From Gemmatimonadota bacterium (GTDB taxonomy: Bacteria > Gemmatimonadota > Gemmatimonadetes > Longimicrobiales > Gaopeijiaceae): DNA of 60,321 bases. Positions 1-9,280 of this stretch are shown one piece after another; position 1 is the first letter of the stretch; each line of letters starts with the position of its first letter. Below the pieces are notes generated by a model. The model made no database searches and was not told where the DNA came from. It saw only the letters and a program-made list of their open reading frames with translations. The stretch spans positions 1-60,321 of the forward strand of contig JAJDNI010000299.1 of assembly GCA_022340755.1 (NCBI GenBank), in the 5' to 3' direction. Made by a program: the position numbers and the translations under genes.

Positions 1-74
1 GAGCACGGCTCATCGTAGGTGCGTGACCGGCCGGCGCGAAGCCGGCGAAGCGACACCATCCGAAGGAGGCACCG

Positions 75-440
75 ATGAGCCGTTCCGTGAACAAGATCAT
101 CCTCGTGGGCAACGTGGGGCGTGATCCCGACATCCAGCAGACCAAGAACGGTACCAAGGTGGCGCACCTGTCCATGGCGACGAATCGGCGTATGCCTGCG
201 GGCGTGGAGCCGCAGGAACGGACGGACTGGCATCGCCTGACCATGTGGAACCGCCTGGCCCAGTTCGCCGAGGACTACATCAAGACCGGTGACCGGATCT
301 ACGTGGAGGGACGCCTGGAGTACGACTCCTACGAGCGCGATGGCGTCATCATTCCCACGGCCGACGTCTCGGTGAGGGAGGTGGTTCTGTTGTCCTCGAA
401 GTCGGTGCCCGAGGACGAGGAGCTGGAAGCGGCGGCGTGA
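75..440 (+). CDS. ssb: single-stranded DNA-binding protein, short form
   Basis: Binds single-stranded DNA during replication and repair. The 121 residues are one OB fold: the start (SVNKIILVGNVGRDP), the KVAHLSMATNR strand, the TDWHRL strand with its conserved Trp, and the GDRIYVEGRLEYDSYE segment are typical of bacterial SSB. The ATG has a strong Shine-Dalgarno (aaggagg) 6 nt upstream. The usual Gly/Pro-rich linker and acidic DDDIPF-type tip that recruits partner proteins are missing; the protein ends in PEDEELEAAA. It could therefore be a paralogue rather than the housekeeping SSB. Family call is firm. Confidence 0.95.
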   Translation: MSRSVNKIILVGNVGRDPDIQQTKNGTKVAHLSMATNRRMPAGVEPQERTDWHRLTMWNRLAQFAEDYIKTGDRIYVEGRLEYDSYERDGVIIPTADVSVREVVLLSSKSVPEDEELEAAA

Positions 441-547
441 GTCGCAGTGGCGGGGCCTCCGTACGGCTTCACGAGCGGCGTCGTGGGGCTTGGCCCCTGC
501 GGCGCCGCTCCGAGTCCCTCTCTGGCGTCCCCTCCGTCAGCGACCTG

Positions 548-2584
548 CTACAGCCAGGGACCGAACCGGGGGTCCACCGAGAACGTGAGCTCCCATCCGC
601 CACCCCGCAGCCCGCGGCCCAGGTCGAGGCGGAGCACATCCCAGGCAAGCGAAAGGCCCATGCCAACGGAAGGACGGAGGCCGTCGGTCTCGTGCGCGTC
701 CCAGCCGAGGGGGAGGGTGCGCGTAGAAGAGAGGTGCGTGTACCCCAGGGCGGCGATGCCGCGGATGCCCACCCACGGAGGCCGGAGAGGGAGGGTACCC
801 TCCGCGCGCACGAGGCCGAACGCGTCTCCGACGAACGAGCGGAAGGGATAGCCCGGCAGTGTGGCGCGCCCGCCGAGCAGGAAGAGAGCCTGCGCGGGGG
901 CCTCGTGGGTCACCGCGCCGCCGTGCGCGTCCAGATCCAACACCCACGAGTGATCGCCGCTTCGCAGGGCCCAGTCGGCGGCCACGCGGGCCGTGGCGAA
1001 TGTCCGGTCCTCGAGCCTGCCCACGCCTCCCGCAAGTGCAGCCGTTCCGGCGCCGGGGAGGGCGAGCGGCACCGCGATCTCCGCCGCCCCCAGGAACCCT
1101 TCATCCACGGGGCGTACCTCACGAGCGTCGCCCGACGTGACGCGCCGGGCGGAGCGCTGGTCCTCCCAGCGGAGGGATACGGACGGGCTGCGGGCGGGAT
1201 CGTGTCCCGCCAGGGTCAGACGCATCCCCCTGGCGAAGTACGGGTCGAGGTGATCCTCACCGCCGACGATGCCGGACAGGGTGTTCAACGCGCGAACTTC
1301 GGCCGGAATGGGGCCGATGTCGCGGAGGGCGTCCCAATAGACGTCGACGGTGGAGGTGACTCGCGGTCCCTCGCCGGTGACGGTGGCCTCGGCGGAGGGC
1401 TTCCGGCGCCCGAAGGCGTACCCGGCCGAAGCCCGAAGCGACGCGTCGGGTCGCGGATGTAGCTCGAGGCCGGCACCCAGGCGGAGGCCCTCGGCGCGGT
1501 CGTACCGAAGCGCGTCGGAGAATGACCGAAGATAGAGACGCACGGGCTTGAGCCCGCTGAGCGCATGCTGGGCCACGATGCGTCGGGCTTCGGCCCGGAT
1601 GTCCTGCAGGGTGGGGGTCGGCGCGAGGCCCCCCTGGTCCAGATCGTCGAACAACCCCCGCTGGAACGGAAAGGCCTGCCGTTGCCCCGGGGGAGCCGCG
1701 GTCACCCGTGGACCCACGAAGAGCGTGGGTGGCAGTCGGAGATTGAACCGGTAGTTGCCGATCTCGAAGCGCCCCCGGATGACGCTCCCCGCCATGAAAT
1801 CGAGGATGGGCATCTCGCGGCGCAGCTCCACCTCCTGACGATAGGGCAGCCAGAACCGCCCGAGCCACCGGGAGTTGTCGAGGGAGATGCGGATGTAGTC
1901 GAGGTACGAGTCGACGTACGATGCCGGCGTGAAGGTGAAGCTCATCCGGACGATGGCCGCAGTCTCGCGGTCCAGGTACACCGAACCGATGAAGCCCGGT
2001 CGGGCGGGGTCTTTGGGGCGCACCCGCACTTCGTACACACGGACCTCGTCTGCTCCGTCTCCGTACGTCAGGCTGAGGGAATCGGCGAGGCGATAGTCGT
2101 ACACCGCCGAAGCGCCGGGCCCGAGGGGATGAAGAACCGCGGACACCTCGTCGCCGTCCCCGATGCGTATGTAGCTTCCGAAATCGTCCTGGACCACGGT
2201 GAGGTGGTCCAGGTGATAGTGGATGTTGGTGGGAAGCATCTTCCGGTCGCGGAGCCCGACAATGCGCTGCCTGGTCTGGTTGGGGGCGCGCCAATACACG
2301 TCGAGGGCGATCTGGTCGGCCTTCACGAGGGTGCGCTGGCCCGTGTCCTGGCGATCGATGAAGAAGTAGACGTAACCGTGAGCGTCCGACCTGTACGAGC
2401 GCATAGCCGTGTCCACGACGGTGGAGGCTCGTAGCTCCCGCGCCCGGTTCACCAGCGCCATCACGCGTGCGTCGTTCCACCGCTCCGGCACCTGGGCCGC
2501 GCACACCGCCGGGCTCGCCGCCGGAGCGGCGGCGAGCGACAGCAGGATGGCGGCGAGACGGTATTGGGATGCTCGGTGAATCAC
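548..2584 (-). CDS. outer-membrane beta-barrel protein, DUF5686/Omp85-like
   Basis: Predicted exported protein of 678 residues. A hydrophobic signal segment (about residues 8-26, ending AVCAAQ) follows the chosen GTG start at 2584; the reading frame stays open further upstream, but that part runs antisense to the sigma-factor gene and is low-complexity. The N-terminal half resembles the DUF5686-type beta-sandwich region. The C-terminal half is a beta-barrel with the Omp85/surface-antigen hallmark GGRATLPGYPFRSF and many alternating strands. Substrate or client is unknown. It lies downstream of the sigma-factor gene on the same strand, separated by a strong hairpin, so it may have its own promoter. 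Family assignment is by pattern only. Confidence 0.7.
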   Translation of the reverse strand: MIHRASQYRLAAILLSLAAAPAASPAVCAAQVPERWNDARVMALVNRARELRASTVVDTAMRSYRSDAHGYVYFFIDRQDTGQRTLVKADQIALDVYWRAPNQTRQRIVGLRDRKMLPTNIHYHLDHLTVVQDDFGSYIRIGDGDEVSAVLHPLGPGASAVYDYRLADSLSLTYGDGADEVRVYEVRVRPKDPARPGFIGSVYLDRETAAIVRMSFTFTPASYVDSYLDYIRISLDNSRWLGRFWLPYRQEVELRREMPILDFMAGSVIRGRFEIGNYRFNLRLPPTLFVGPRVTAAPPGQRQAFPFQRGLFDDLDQGGLAPTPTLQDIRAEARRIVAQHALSGLKPVRLYLRSFSDALRYDRAEGLRLGAGLELHPRPDASLRASAGYAFGRRKPSAEATVTGEGPRVTSTVDVYWDALRDIGPIPAEVRALNTLSGIVGGEDHLDPYFARGMRLTLAGHDPARSPSVSLRWEDQRSARRVTSGDAREVRPVDEGFLGAAEIAVPLALPGAGTAALAGGVGRLEDRTFATARVAADWALRSGDHSWVLDLDAHGGAVTHEAPAQALFLLGGRATLPGYPFRSFVGDAFGLVRAEGTLPLRPPWVGIRGIAALGYTHLSSTRTLPLGWDAHETDGLRPSVGMGLSLAWDVLRLDLGRGLRGGGWELTFSVDPRFGPWL

Positions 2585-2656
2585 CGAAGCTCTCGGAAGA
2601 GGTGTCCGGGCCTCGATTGGTACGCCCTCTCGCAGGATGCTGTTCCCGAGACGAAG

Positions 2657-2685
2657 AAGGCCCCGTCCTTCACGGACGGGGCCTT
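2657..2685 (-). terminator. strong hairpin after sigma-factor gene
   Basis: Perfect 12-bp inverted repeat (aaggccccgtcc / ggacggggcctt) with a 5-nt loop, 23 nt beyond the stop of the sigma gene and upstream of the barrel-protein start. The AAGG end gives a short U run on the minus strand. Good candidate for an intrinsic terminator of the sigma-factor transcript. Confidence 0.75.
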
Positions 2686-2708
2686 GCGAAATCGCCGACC
2701 GCAGGCGG

Positions 2709-3569
2709 TCAGTTGGCGGTCCAGAACCCAGAGAGCGACTCTCCGTGAGGGCTCTCCCGCAGCTTCTCGAAGGCCCGGTTGCGGATCTGGCGGATGCGCT
2801 CGCGGGTGACGCCGAGCAGGGACCCGATCTCCTCCAGGGTGCGCTCCTCACCGTCATCCAGGCCGTAGTACAGATAGAGGATCTTGCGCTCCCTCTCCGT
2901 GAGATATGTCTCGAACATCTGCTCGAGGAACTCACGGCGGGCCATAGCCTCCACGTCTTGCTCGATGTCCGAGCCCTCCGCGCCGCTGAAGCGCTCACCG
3001 AAGCTCGCGCTGTCCCGGTCACTCCGGTCGATGGGAGCGTCGAGGCTGAGCTCGGAAGCGGCTACACGGCGGAGCGCGCGGATCGTCTCGACGGGCTCGC
3101 CCATCTCGTTGGCGATCTCCTGGTCGGTTGGGGATCGGCCGTACTGCTGCGTCAGGTGCGTGTCCGTGCGGGCGAGGCGGGCCAGGTTCGAGTTCTGATT
3201 GAGGGGAATGCGAACCGACCGGGTCTGCTCCGCCAGAGCCTGTAGCACCGTCTGACGGATCCACCAGACGGCGTAGGAGATGAACTTCACCCCCTTGTCG
3301 GGATCGAACTTCTTGACCGCCTTGAGGAGCCCCTCGTTCCCGATACAGACCAGCTCCGCGAGACCGAGGCCCCGACCCTGGTACTTCTTCACGTACGAGA
3401 TGACGAACCGGAGGTTCGCGGTCACGAGGCGCTCAGCGGCCTCTTTGTCACCGGCCCTGGCCCGGCGGGCAAGCTCCCGCTCCTCTCTCGGGTCCTGGAT
3501 CAGTGGGTATTTCTCGACGTCCTGTAGGTACTGGTCGAAGGAGTCCAGTCCACGAGAAGGAGAAAACAT
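2709..3569 (-). CDS. sigma-70 family RNA polymerase sigma factor, SigA-like, no region 1.1
   Basis: Directs RNA polymerase to promoters. The 286 residues hold region 1.2 (FDQYLQDVEKYPLI), region 2 with the core-binding and melting helices (NLRFVISYVKKYQGRG, KFISYAVWWIRQTVLQ), region 3, and a region 4 helix-turn-helix (TLEEIGSLLGVTRERIRQ). Regions 1.1 and the large non-conserved insert of E. coli RpoD are absent, as in Bacteroidota SigA, which is also about 285 residues. A second factor of this type is encoded at 40304-41206, so which one is the housekeeping factor cannot be settled here. An AT-rich promoter-like stretch lies about 130-160 nt upstream and a terminator hairpin follows. Confidence 0.93.
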   Translation of the reverse strand: MFSPSRGLDSFDQYLQDVEKYPLIQDPREERELARRARAGDKEAAERLVTANLRFVISYVKKYQGRGLGLAELVCIGNEGLLKAVKKFDPDKGVKFISYAVWWIRQTVLQALAEQTRSVRIPLNQNSNLARLARTDTHLTQQYGRSPTDQEIANEMGEPVETIRALRRVAASELSLDAPIDRSDRDSASFGERFSGAEGSDIEQDVEAMARREFLEQMFETYLTERERKILYLYYGLDDGEERTLEEIGSLLGVTRERIRQIRNRAFEKLRESPHGESLSGFWTAN

Positions 3570-3702
3570 CCGTTTGCCCGACCTCGTCTTAGGACAGAAG
3601 GAAACCCGGATTGGCGGCGCCGACAGGACCCTCGGGGCCTCGGGAGGGGCTGTGCCCAGGCCAGGAGCGGTCGGTTCCGGATGGCTTGAGGGTGAGAGGC
3701 AA

Positions 3703-3729
3703 CTTATAAAAGCCTGTTTCCAGGGTCAA
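3703..3729 (-). promoter_or_regulatory. putative promoter of sigma-factor gene
   Basis: On the minus strand a -35-like TTGACC (3729-3724) is followed after 15 nt by TATAAG (3708-3703); the alternative -10 TAAGTT gives a 17-nt spacer. The surrounding stretch (about 3695-3760) is clearly AT-richer than the rest of the window. It lies about 135 nt upstream of the sigma-factor ATG. Consensus similarity only. Confidence 0.45.
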
Positions 3730-3843
3730 AGGTTTTCTTGTTTCTTCCAGTAAAGACAAGGGTTTACGGCGGTTGGGACGGAAAGGGTTGAAGCGCCGAT
3801 ACCCGCGAGGCGCGACTGGAGTTCCTGCTCGGCCGAGCCTGGG

Positions 3844-4821
3844 TCAGGAGAGGATGAACTCGGCGCGGAGGCTCTCCACTCCGGGTCCGTCGAGGCCAAG
3901 GTACAAGTTCGCGGAACCGTTCCCCTGGAGCTTCACCCGCCGGAAGAACGCGCTCTGGCTGACTTCCGATGCGCGCAGAGTGGCGAGGTCCACCCGCCCG
4001 GCACGCCGGAGCCACCGCGGGTAGACGAATAGCGGTGTGTCTCCCCGGACCACCACCCATCCGGTGGTGAAGCGGGGCGTGCCGGGAAGTCGATGGGCTG
4101 CTGCGGGGCTCCCCCGGAGGCCGCCACCCGGAGCCATGACATCACCATGGAGCGCGTCTCGGACCCAGCCCGGAAAATCCTCGGGATCACTCCACCGGGG
4201 CTGCCCGAGCGTGCCCCACACACGCCCCCATACCAACCGCACGGCGAAGGCGAACGCACCGATCTGTGCGCCGATAAAGGGGAGCGAAAGCAGGAAGACG
4301 AGTCCGGTGGCAGCCAGGGACCACCGGGGATAGTCCAGGAGCAAGGTGACCGCTCCCAGGACGCAGACGTCTTCCAGGAGGGCCACGAGAAGGCGATTGG
4401 GATGAGGGGCGGCGTCCAGCCACTGCAGCACGCCTCCGCCGGTGCGCGTCGCATGGGCTCCGGCGGCGAGGGCTCCCGCCACGATGGCTCCCCCGACGAC
4501 GACTCCGGAAGGCTGCCCGTCCAGGAGCAGGAGGGCCAGGAGCGCCCCCGCCAGCGGACGGATGATGGCGTGGAAGGCGTTCCAGAAGAGGGCTGCGGAG
4601 GGCCATCGCTCGGCCAGGAACTCCAGGAGATAGAACGTGCCCACGATGGCGAGGACGCCGGGCGAATCGAGGTCGCCCAGAACCCCCGGCAGCGATGCCC
4701 ACAATCCGAGCGCCGCTGCTGCTCCCAGGAAGAGCAGCGTGAGGTAGAGATCCACCCCCGCGGCCAGAGCCAAAAGGGGGAGGACCAGGAGCTCCGGGGG
4801 GATCGCCAGGAGCGTGCTCAA
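3844..4821 (-). CDS. DUF4126 family membrane protein
   Basis: Predicted inner-membrane protein of 325 residues. The family's features are present: a hydrophobic N-terminus (LLVLPLLALAAGVDLYLTLLFLG), the block around HAIIRPLAGALLALLLLDG, and NRLLVALLEDVCVLGAVTLLL, giving about six to seven membrane segments, then a soluble C-terminal region of about 110 residues starting near DFPGWVRDAL. The function of DUF4126 proteins is unknown. The start is uncertain: TTG at 4821 sits directly before the hydrophobic part, but the frame is open to 4944 through low-complexity sequence and no good Shine-Dalgarno decides it. The C-terminal extension (TGWVVVRGDTPLFVYPRW) may be a separate soluble domain. Confidence 0.75.
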   Translation of the reverse strand: MSTLLAIPPELLVLPLLALAAGVDLYLTLLFLGAAAALGLWASLPGVLGDLDSPGVLAIVGTFYLLEFLAERWPSAALFWNAFHAIIRPLAGALLALLLLDGQPSGVVVGGAIVAGALAAGAHATRTGGGVLQWLDAAPHPNRLLVALLEDVCVLGAVTLLLDYPRWSLAATGLVFLLSLPFIGAQIGAFAFAVRLVWGRVWGTLGQPRWSDPEDFPGWVRDALHGDVMAPGGGLRGSPAAAHRLPGTPRFTTGWVVVRGDTPLFVYPRWLRRAGRVDLATLRASEVSQSAFFRRVKLQGNGSANLYLGLDGPGVESLRAEFILS

Positions 4822-5171
4822 GGTCGAGTTCCGTCTGGAGGCCGGCGTGAAGAAGACGGCATCCGAAGATGAGGAGGTGGGTCGCTGCCATCGAAGGAAC
4901 GGCTCATGGGTCCGGACGCTAGAGTCGGGAATAGCGGGGGGCAAGGCACGGATCGCCCACTGGCTGGCTGGGGGGTGGCCAACTCCTTTCGGGGGTGGTT
5001 CAACTGCAATGGTGGCGACATCTTTCTTCGAGTCATTGGATCTGAAGGCCCCGTCGGTGCGGCGCCGGCAGCACCTGGCGACGGGCCCGGATCACGAGGA
5101 CCCGTTCGCGCGCCTGGAGACGCAGGCGCTCCTGCCCCGACCGGACCACCAGCAGCCGCAGGAGAGCTTCC
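4822..5171. other. divergent intergenic region, about 350 nt
   Basis: Lies between the DUF4126 gene (minus) and the TonB receptor gene (plus). I looked for cobalamin, TPP and other riboswitch cores because the next gene is a TonB receptor and saw none convincing. No clear -35/-10 pair was found. The only firm element is the Shine-Dalgarno aggag at about 5160-5164, just ahead of the receptor ATG. Part of it may code for the N-terminus of the DUF4126 protein if that gene starts at 4944. Confidence 0.5.
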
Positions 5172-7214
5172 ATGGCAAGATGGCTCGGGGGTCTGGGGCG
5201 AGTCGTCCCGCTCATGCTTCTTCTTGCACTTCCGGGCGCCGCCCAGCAACGGGACACGACCCGGACGGACACCATGGTCTTCCGGATCGGCGAGATCCGG
5301 GTGCAGGCCCGGCGACCGGTCACCACGGTAGGTGGGGCGAGCGCCGTCGAGGTAACCGTCGATTCGCTCGAGCTGGGAGCGGCTCCCACGGTGGAAGAGG
5401 TGCTGCGTGAGATTCCTTCCGTGCACGTGCGCACCAACTCCCGGGGCGAGGCGGAGATCTCCGTCCGGGGGTCCGAGTCTCGGCAAGTGGCGATCCTGGT
5501 GGACGGGGTCCCTCTCACGCTGGGGTGGGATGCCCGCACCGACGTCTCCGTTCTTCCGGCTGGCGCGGTACACGAGCTGAACGTCGTTCGAGGGCTGTCA
5601 TCCATCCTCCACGGGCCCAACGTGCTGGGAGGCGTCGTGGAGATGAGCGTGGGGCGGGGAGCGGTCTTCCCCGAGCGTTCGTCGGTGGACCTCACCGCGA
5701 GCTATGACGGAGTCGGGGGCTACGGGACCGCGGTGACCACGGCCTTCCCTTTCCGGACGTCCGGAGGACAGGGACTGGTCCGGGCGGGGGCCGGGGTGCG
5801 GGACACCCCCGGGGCACCTCTGGCCAGCGGCATCGTGGAGTCGGTCGCCACCGCCGATGCCCTCCGCCTGAACACGGACTACAACAGCGTCGACGGATTC
5901 CTCGCGCTCCGGTACGCAAGCGACTGGGGTGGGTGGCTCACCCTCTCCTCCTCCACGTTCCAGGCCGAACGGGGAATCGCCGGGGAGCTGGGCACGGACT
6001 CCCCTCGCCTCTGGCGGTACCCCGACATCCGCAGGACCATCGTGGCGACGTCGGCCGGCACCGGGGACCGACGCACGCCTCTGGGTCGCGGCGACCTCGA
6101 GGCGAGCGTGGGTCTGGACCTGGGACACTCCGAGATCCGGTCCTACGCCACGCGCGCCTACGACGAGATCATCGGTACCGAAGACGGCGACGACCGGACC
6201 ATGAGCGTGCGTCTGCTGGGCGACCACACATTGGGTTCCCGCGGCGACCTGCGCGCCGCCTTCACATGGGCCGACATCAATCACGATGCGACGGTGGACG
6301 GGACCCTGAGCGCGTACCGGCAGCGCCTGACGAGCCTGGGCGGCGAAACGGTGTGGCGGCTGGTGGAGGAGGCCGGTGCCCTGGACGCGCTGCGCCTGAG
6401 CGCTGGTGGCGTGTGGGACCGAGGCGACACCCCGGAGACGGGGGGGCTTCCCTCGCTGGGCGTCATCGACGATTGGGGTGCCCGCGCCGGCCTCACCGCG
6501 CTGGTGCGAGGCGGGGCCACGCTGCTGCACGCGGGCGTAAGTCGGAGAGGACGTTTCCCCGCACTGCGGGAGACCTACTCCGAAGCCCTGAATCGCTTCC
6601 AGCCCAATCCCGATCTCCGTCCGGAGCACCTGGTGGCGTTCGAGGCCGGGGTGACCACCCGGGTAGGGTCCGGCGAGCTGCAGGTCGTGGGCTTCCGTCA
6701 CCGGCTCTCGGACGCCATCCGGCGCATCACCTTGCCCGACAAGAAGCGCATGCGCGTGAACTCCGAGGAGCTGCGAAGTGACGGGGTCGAGGTGCTGGCG
6801 GACCAGTCCTGGGGGTGGTTCTCCGTCGGCGGCGAGCTCACGCTGCAGGCCGTGAAGCTCGTGGACCCCGCCACGACGATCTCCCACGAGCCGGAGAACT
6901 TGCCCGAGCGGAGCGGGAGCGCCTACCTGCGGGTACCCCTCTCGCGAGGGTGGGCCGTCACCACGGAGGCTCAGTATACGGGCGCTCAGTTCTGCCAGGA
7001 TCCCGGCACCGGTGAGGACGTTCGCCTGCGCGGCGGCACGTGGCTGAACGGCGACCTGTCGAAGACCTGGTCACTGCCCCCGTCGCGCATCGGCTTCTTC
7101 GGTCGTATGGAGACCCGCGTCTCCGTGGACAACATGACCGATACGGCGCTCTACGATCAGTGCGGGCTGCCGCGTCCGGGGAGGCTGATGAGGCTTCAGA
7201 TCCGGATCTTCTGA
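5172..7214 (+). CDS. TonB-dependent outer-membrane receptor
   Basis: Outer-membrane transporter of 680 residues. A signal peptide (about residues 1-24, ending PGAAQQ) is followed by a plug domain: EEVLREIPSVHVR, EISVRGSESRQVAILVDGVPL and ELNVVRGLSSILHGPNVLGGVV are typical plug motifs. The rest is a 22-strand-type barrel with RPEHLVAFEAGV and a terminal strand ending in an aromatic residue (RLQIRIF), as expected for Bam-dependent insertion. Size is close to BtuB-type receptors. A BtuFCD-type importer is encoded at 42-45 kb and could be its partner, but this is inference; no substrate can be read from sequence. SD aggagag precedes the ATG by 5 nt. Confidence 0.9.
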   Translation: MARWLGGLGRVVPLMLLLALPGAAQQRDTTRTDTMVFRIGEIRVQARRPVTTVGGASAVEVTVDSLELGAAPTVEEVLREIPSVHVRTNSRGEAEISVRGSESRQVAILVDGVPLTLGWDARTDVSVLPAGAVHELNVVRGLSSILHGPNVLGGVVEMSVGRGAVFPERSSVDLTASYDGVGGYGTAVTTAFPFRTSGGQGLVRAGAGVRDTPGAPLASGIVESVATADALRLNTDYNSVDGFLALRYASDWGGWLTLSSSTFQAERGIAGELGTDSPRLWRYPDIRRTIVATSAGTGDRRTPLGRGDLEASVGLDLGHSEIRSYATRAYDEIIGTEDGDDRTMSVRLLGDHTLGSRGDLRAAFTWADINHDATVDGTLSAYRQRLTSLGGETVWRLVEEAGALDALRLSAGGVWDRGDTPETGGLPSLGVIDDWGARAGLTALVRGGATLLHAGVSRRGRFPALRETYSEALNRFQPNPDLRPEHLVAFEAGVTTRVGSGELQVVGFRHRLSDAIRRITLPDKKRMRVNSEELRSDGVEVLADQSWGWFSVGGELTLQAVKLVDPATTISHEPENLPERSGSAYLRVPLSRGWAVTTEAQYTGAQFCQDPGTGEDVRLRGGTWLNGDLSKTWSLPPSRIGFFGRMETRVSVDNMTDTALYDQCGLPRPGRLMRLQIRIF

Positions 7215-7314
7215 AGCCCGCGCAGCCAGACCCCGGGGGTCCAAGATCTCACGGGAGGTGCGACGTCGCTGGTGGCTCACCACGTCGTCATCACCCGCAT
7301 CCCGGAGCGGGTCG

Positions 7315-9240
7315 TCAGCCCCCCTCCTGGGTGAAGTAGTCGGGTCCCACCGTGATTCGCCTGCTCCGGTCCAGCTGGGGATCGGCGAAGCCCGTGGCGA
7401 GCCCCAGAAGCTCGTAGAGGGTCACCCGGAACACGGGGCTCCGACGAACCGTGTCGAGGAGGGGGAAGGCGAGGTCCATGCGCGCAACGAGGCGCGAGCC
7501 AGGGGGGAACCCGAGGCGGATTCCGCCTCCGACGGCCGCCTTCCATCCCGACGTGGCGCTGAAGGGAACGTCTCCCCGCCAGACGCGGCCGGCGTCGGCG
7601 AACAGGGTGAAACCGAAATCCACGATGTCCGGTGCGGGCCAGGATAGAAAGACCCGGTCCTCCACGGTGGCAATGAGCCTGCGGGCCCCCGGAAAGTCTC
7701 GCTCACGAAAGCCGCGCACCGAGGAACGCCCGCCGAGGGTAAGCTGGAAGGGCGACTGCATGGCCCATCCCCCCGCGCCGGAGACGCGGGCGAAGACGGT
7801 CTGATGGGGTGTTCCGGGGGACCGCAGGTAGCTGTACACGTCCACTTCGCCGATGACGTCGTGCCAGCCCCGTCCGCTGGAATCACCCAGGACGTCGCGA
7901 CCCTCCACGTTTGCGTTGAAGAAGATGTACGACGTGCCGGGATGGCTCCCGAAGAAGAAGCGCCCTCTCGCGTACAGGTCGTTCGAGGAGGGCAGCCCCG
8001 AAGCGGACAGCGCGTTGATGCTGCGGCCGACGGTGAGGCCCACGTCCGTGCCCAGCTGGATGTCCTGCTCCCCATTCAGAGGATCGAGACCACGGGCACG
8101 TACGAAGCGCAGGTTCCGCTGACCCAGGAGCACGTCGACCCGGGTGGTGGAGGTGGCCATGGCCTGGGGGGCCACCACGTTCGACAGAGAATCCGGAGCG
8201 GGCGCCGGCGCACCGAAATCGCTGTTGTGTGCGATGGCCAGGGTCCCGGGAAAGCCCGCGAAGTCGAGCGTCTCCCTGGACACTCCGAATCCCATGAGTG
8301 TCAGCTTTCCCGGCCTGCCGATGCGGCCGGCGAAGCTCACCTCCAGGCGGTCGTCGAGGTACGGCAGGAGCACGTGGCTGAATCCACCTCCCATTCCTAC
8401 GGAGTAGGGAAAAAGCTCGTCTCGGCGGAGGTACGTCTGCCTCACAGCGAATCGCCCGATCTCGCCTACGAAGGGGTAGGTCAGCGCCTCCTCCCGGAAC
8501 CTCCCGTCGCGGGTGCGCCCAGCGGACAAGAGGAGGTTGGTGCGTGTGCCCAGAAGGCGCGGGAACGCCACCCGCGCCCCCGCGTCCTTGCGCTCTTGGC
8601 GCTGGCGCAGGAAGAGGGTCGCCTGGATTCCGCGCCCCAGCACGTCCTCCTCCTTGAGTTGGAGGGTCTCCAGAGTCAGGCCGCCGTCGACGCTCACACC
8701 CAGGTCCACCTTCGTGGTCCATTCATCCTGGGTGTCCACCACGACGTGCTTGGTGCCATCGGGCTGGGCGACGGCGAACAGGTCAGCTCGCGCGATGAAG
8801 GGGTAGCTCCTCAGGATCCGCCCCGATTCCGAGAGCAGAAGCGGGTCGTAGCACTCACCTTCGTGAAACAGGAGCTCGCTGCGGATGAAGGCCGCCCGAG
8901 TCTTCACGTGGAGGGCGTTGGCGATCTCGTAGAAGCGACGGGCCGCCCCGGGCGCGCCGATCTGCTCGAGGTCGTAGATCGAGTGGTTGTCGATGAAGAC
9001 GTTGGAGATGCGCCCCTCGGGGCACGGCGTCTCGGCCCCTCCCGGGGTTCCGCTCTGAGCCGCTGCGGCGCCGGCGAGCACCAGCGACGAGCCCACGACG
9101 ACGAGCGCCGCGAGCAGCGGGCGGAACCGAATATCGAGGGCCGTGAGAATGTCGTACTCCCGGGAGTTTCCAGTCCGAGGGTGAGGGCGCGAAATGTAGC
9201 GGAGGAGAAGAGGTTTGACATGACCTGGAGAACCCTCCAA
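7315..9240 (-). CDS. Omp85/BamA-like outer-membrane protein
   Basis: Exported protein of 641 residues. The N-terminus has a long leader before the hydrophobic segment [23 protein letters not shown], then one or two POTRA-like stretches ([14 protein letters not shown]... [30 protein letters not shown], a typical BamA POTRA pattern). A barrel domain follows with the Omp85 hallmark [17 protein letters not shown] and [12 protein letters not shown]. The TTG start is well supported: ggaggtgat lies 5 nt upstream, in the 40-bp gap shared with divergent maeB. Short POTRA content suggests a TamA/BamA relative rather than BamA itself. It is convergent with the TonB receptor gene. Confidence 0.8.
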   Translation of the reverse strand: MEGSPGHVKPLLLRYISRPHPRTGNSREYDILTALDIRFRPLLAALVVVGSSLVLAGAAAAQSGTPGGAETPCPEGRISNVFIDNHSIYDLEQIGAPGAARRFYEIANALHVKTRAAFIRSELLFHEGECYDPLLLSESGRILRSYPFIARADLFAVAQPDGTKHVVVDTQDEWTTKVDLGVSVDGGLTLETLQLKEEDVLGRGIQATLFLRQRQERKDAGARVAFPRLLGTRTNLLLSAGRTRDGRFREEALTYPFVGEIGRFAVRQTYLRRDELFPYSVGMGGGFSHVLLPYLDDRLEVSFAGRIGRPGKLTLMGFGVSRETLDFAGFPGTLAIAHNSDFGAPAPAPDSLSNVVAPQAMATSTTRVDVLLGQRNLRFVRARGLDPLNGEQDIQLGTDVGLTVGRSINALSASGLPSSNDLYARGRFFFGSHPGTSYIFFNANVEGRDVLGDSSGRGWHDVIGEVDVYSYLRSPGTPHQTVFARVSGAGGWAMQSPFQLTLGGRSSVRGFRERDFPGARRLIATVEDRVFLSWPAPDIVDFGFTLFADAGRVWRGDVPFSATSGWKAAVGGGIRLGFPPGSRLVARMDLAFPLLDTVRRSPVFRVTLYELLGLATGFADPQLDRSRRITVGPDYFTQEGG

Positions 9241-9280
9241 CGTCCATCACCTCCCCAATTCCCCGGAGAACCACGTCATC

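Noticed and set aside
437-1462. 341-codon plus-strand frame opposite the outer-membrane barrel gene
   Set aside because: Antisense shadow with Arg/Gly/Glu bias; no motifs or signal peptide.
2585-3022. Extension of the outer-membrane barrel frame upstream to 3022
   Set aside because: It overlaps the sigma-factor gene on the same strand in another frame, is Ser/Arg-rich low-complexity sequence, and the signal peptide begins right after GTG 2584.
4945-5171. Cobalamin riboswitch upstream of the TonB receptor
   Set aside because: Only a loose resemblance (cctggagacg...) to the B12 box; no conserved core or paired elements could be drawn.
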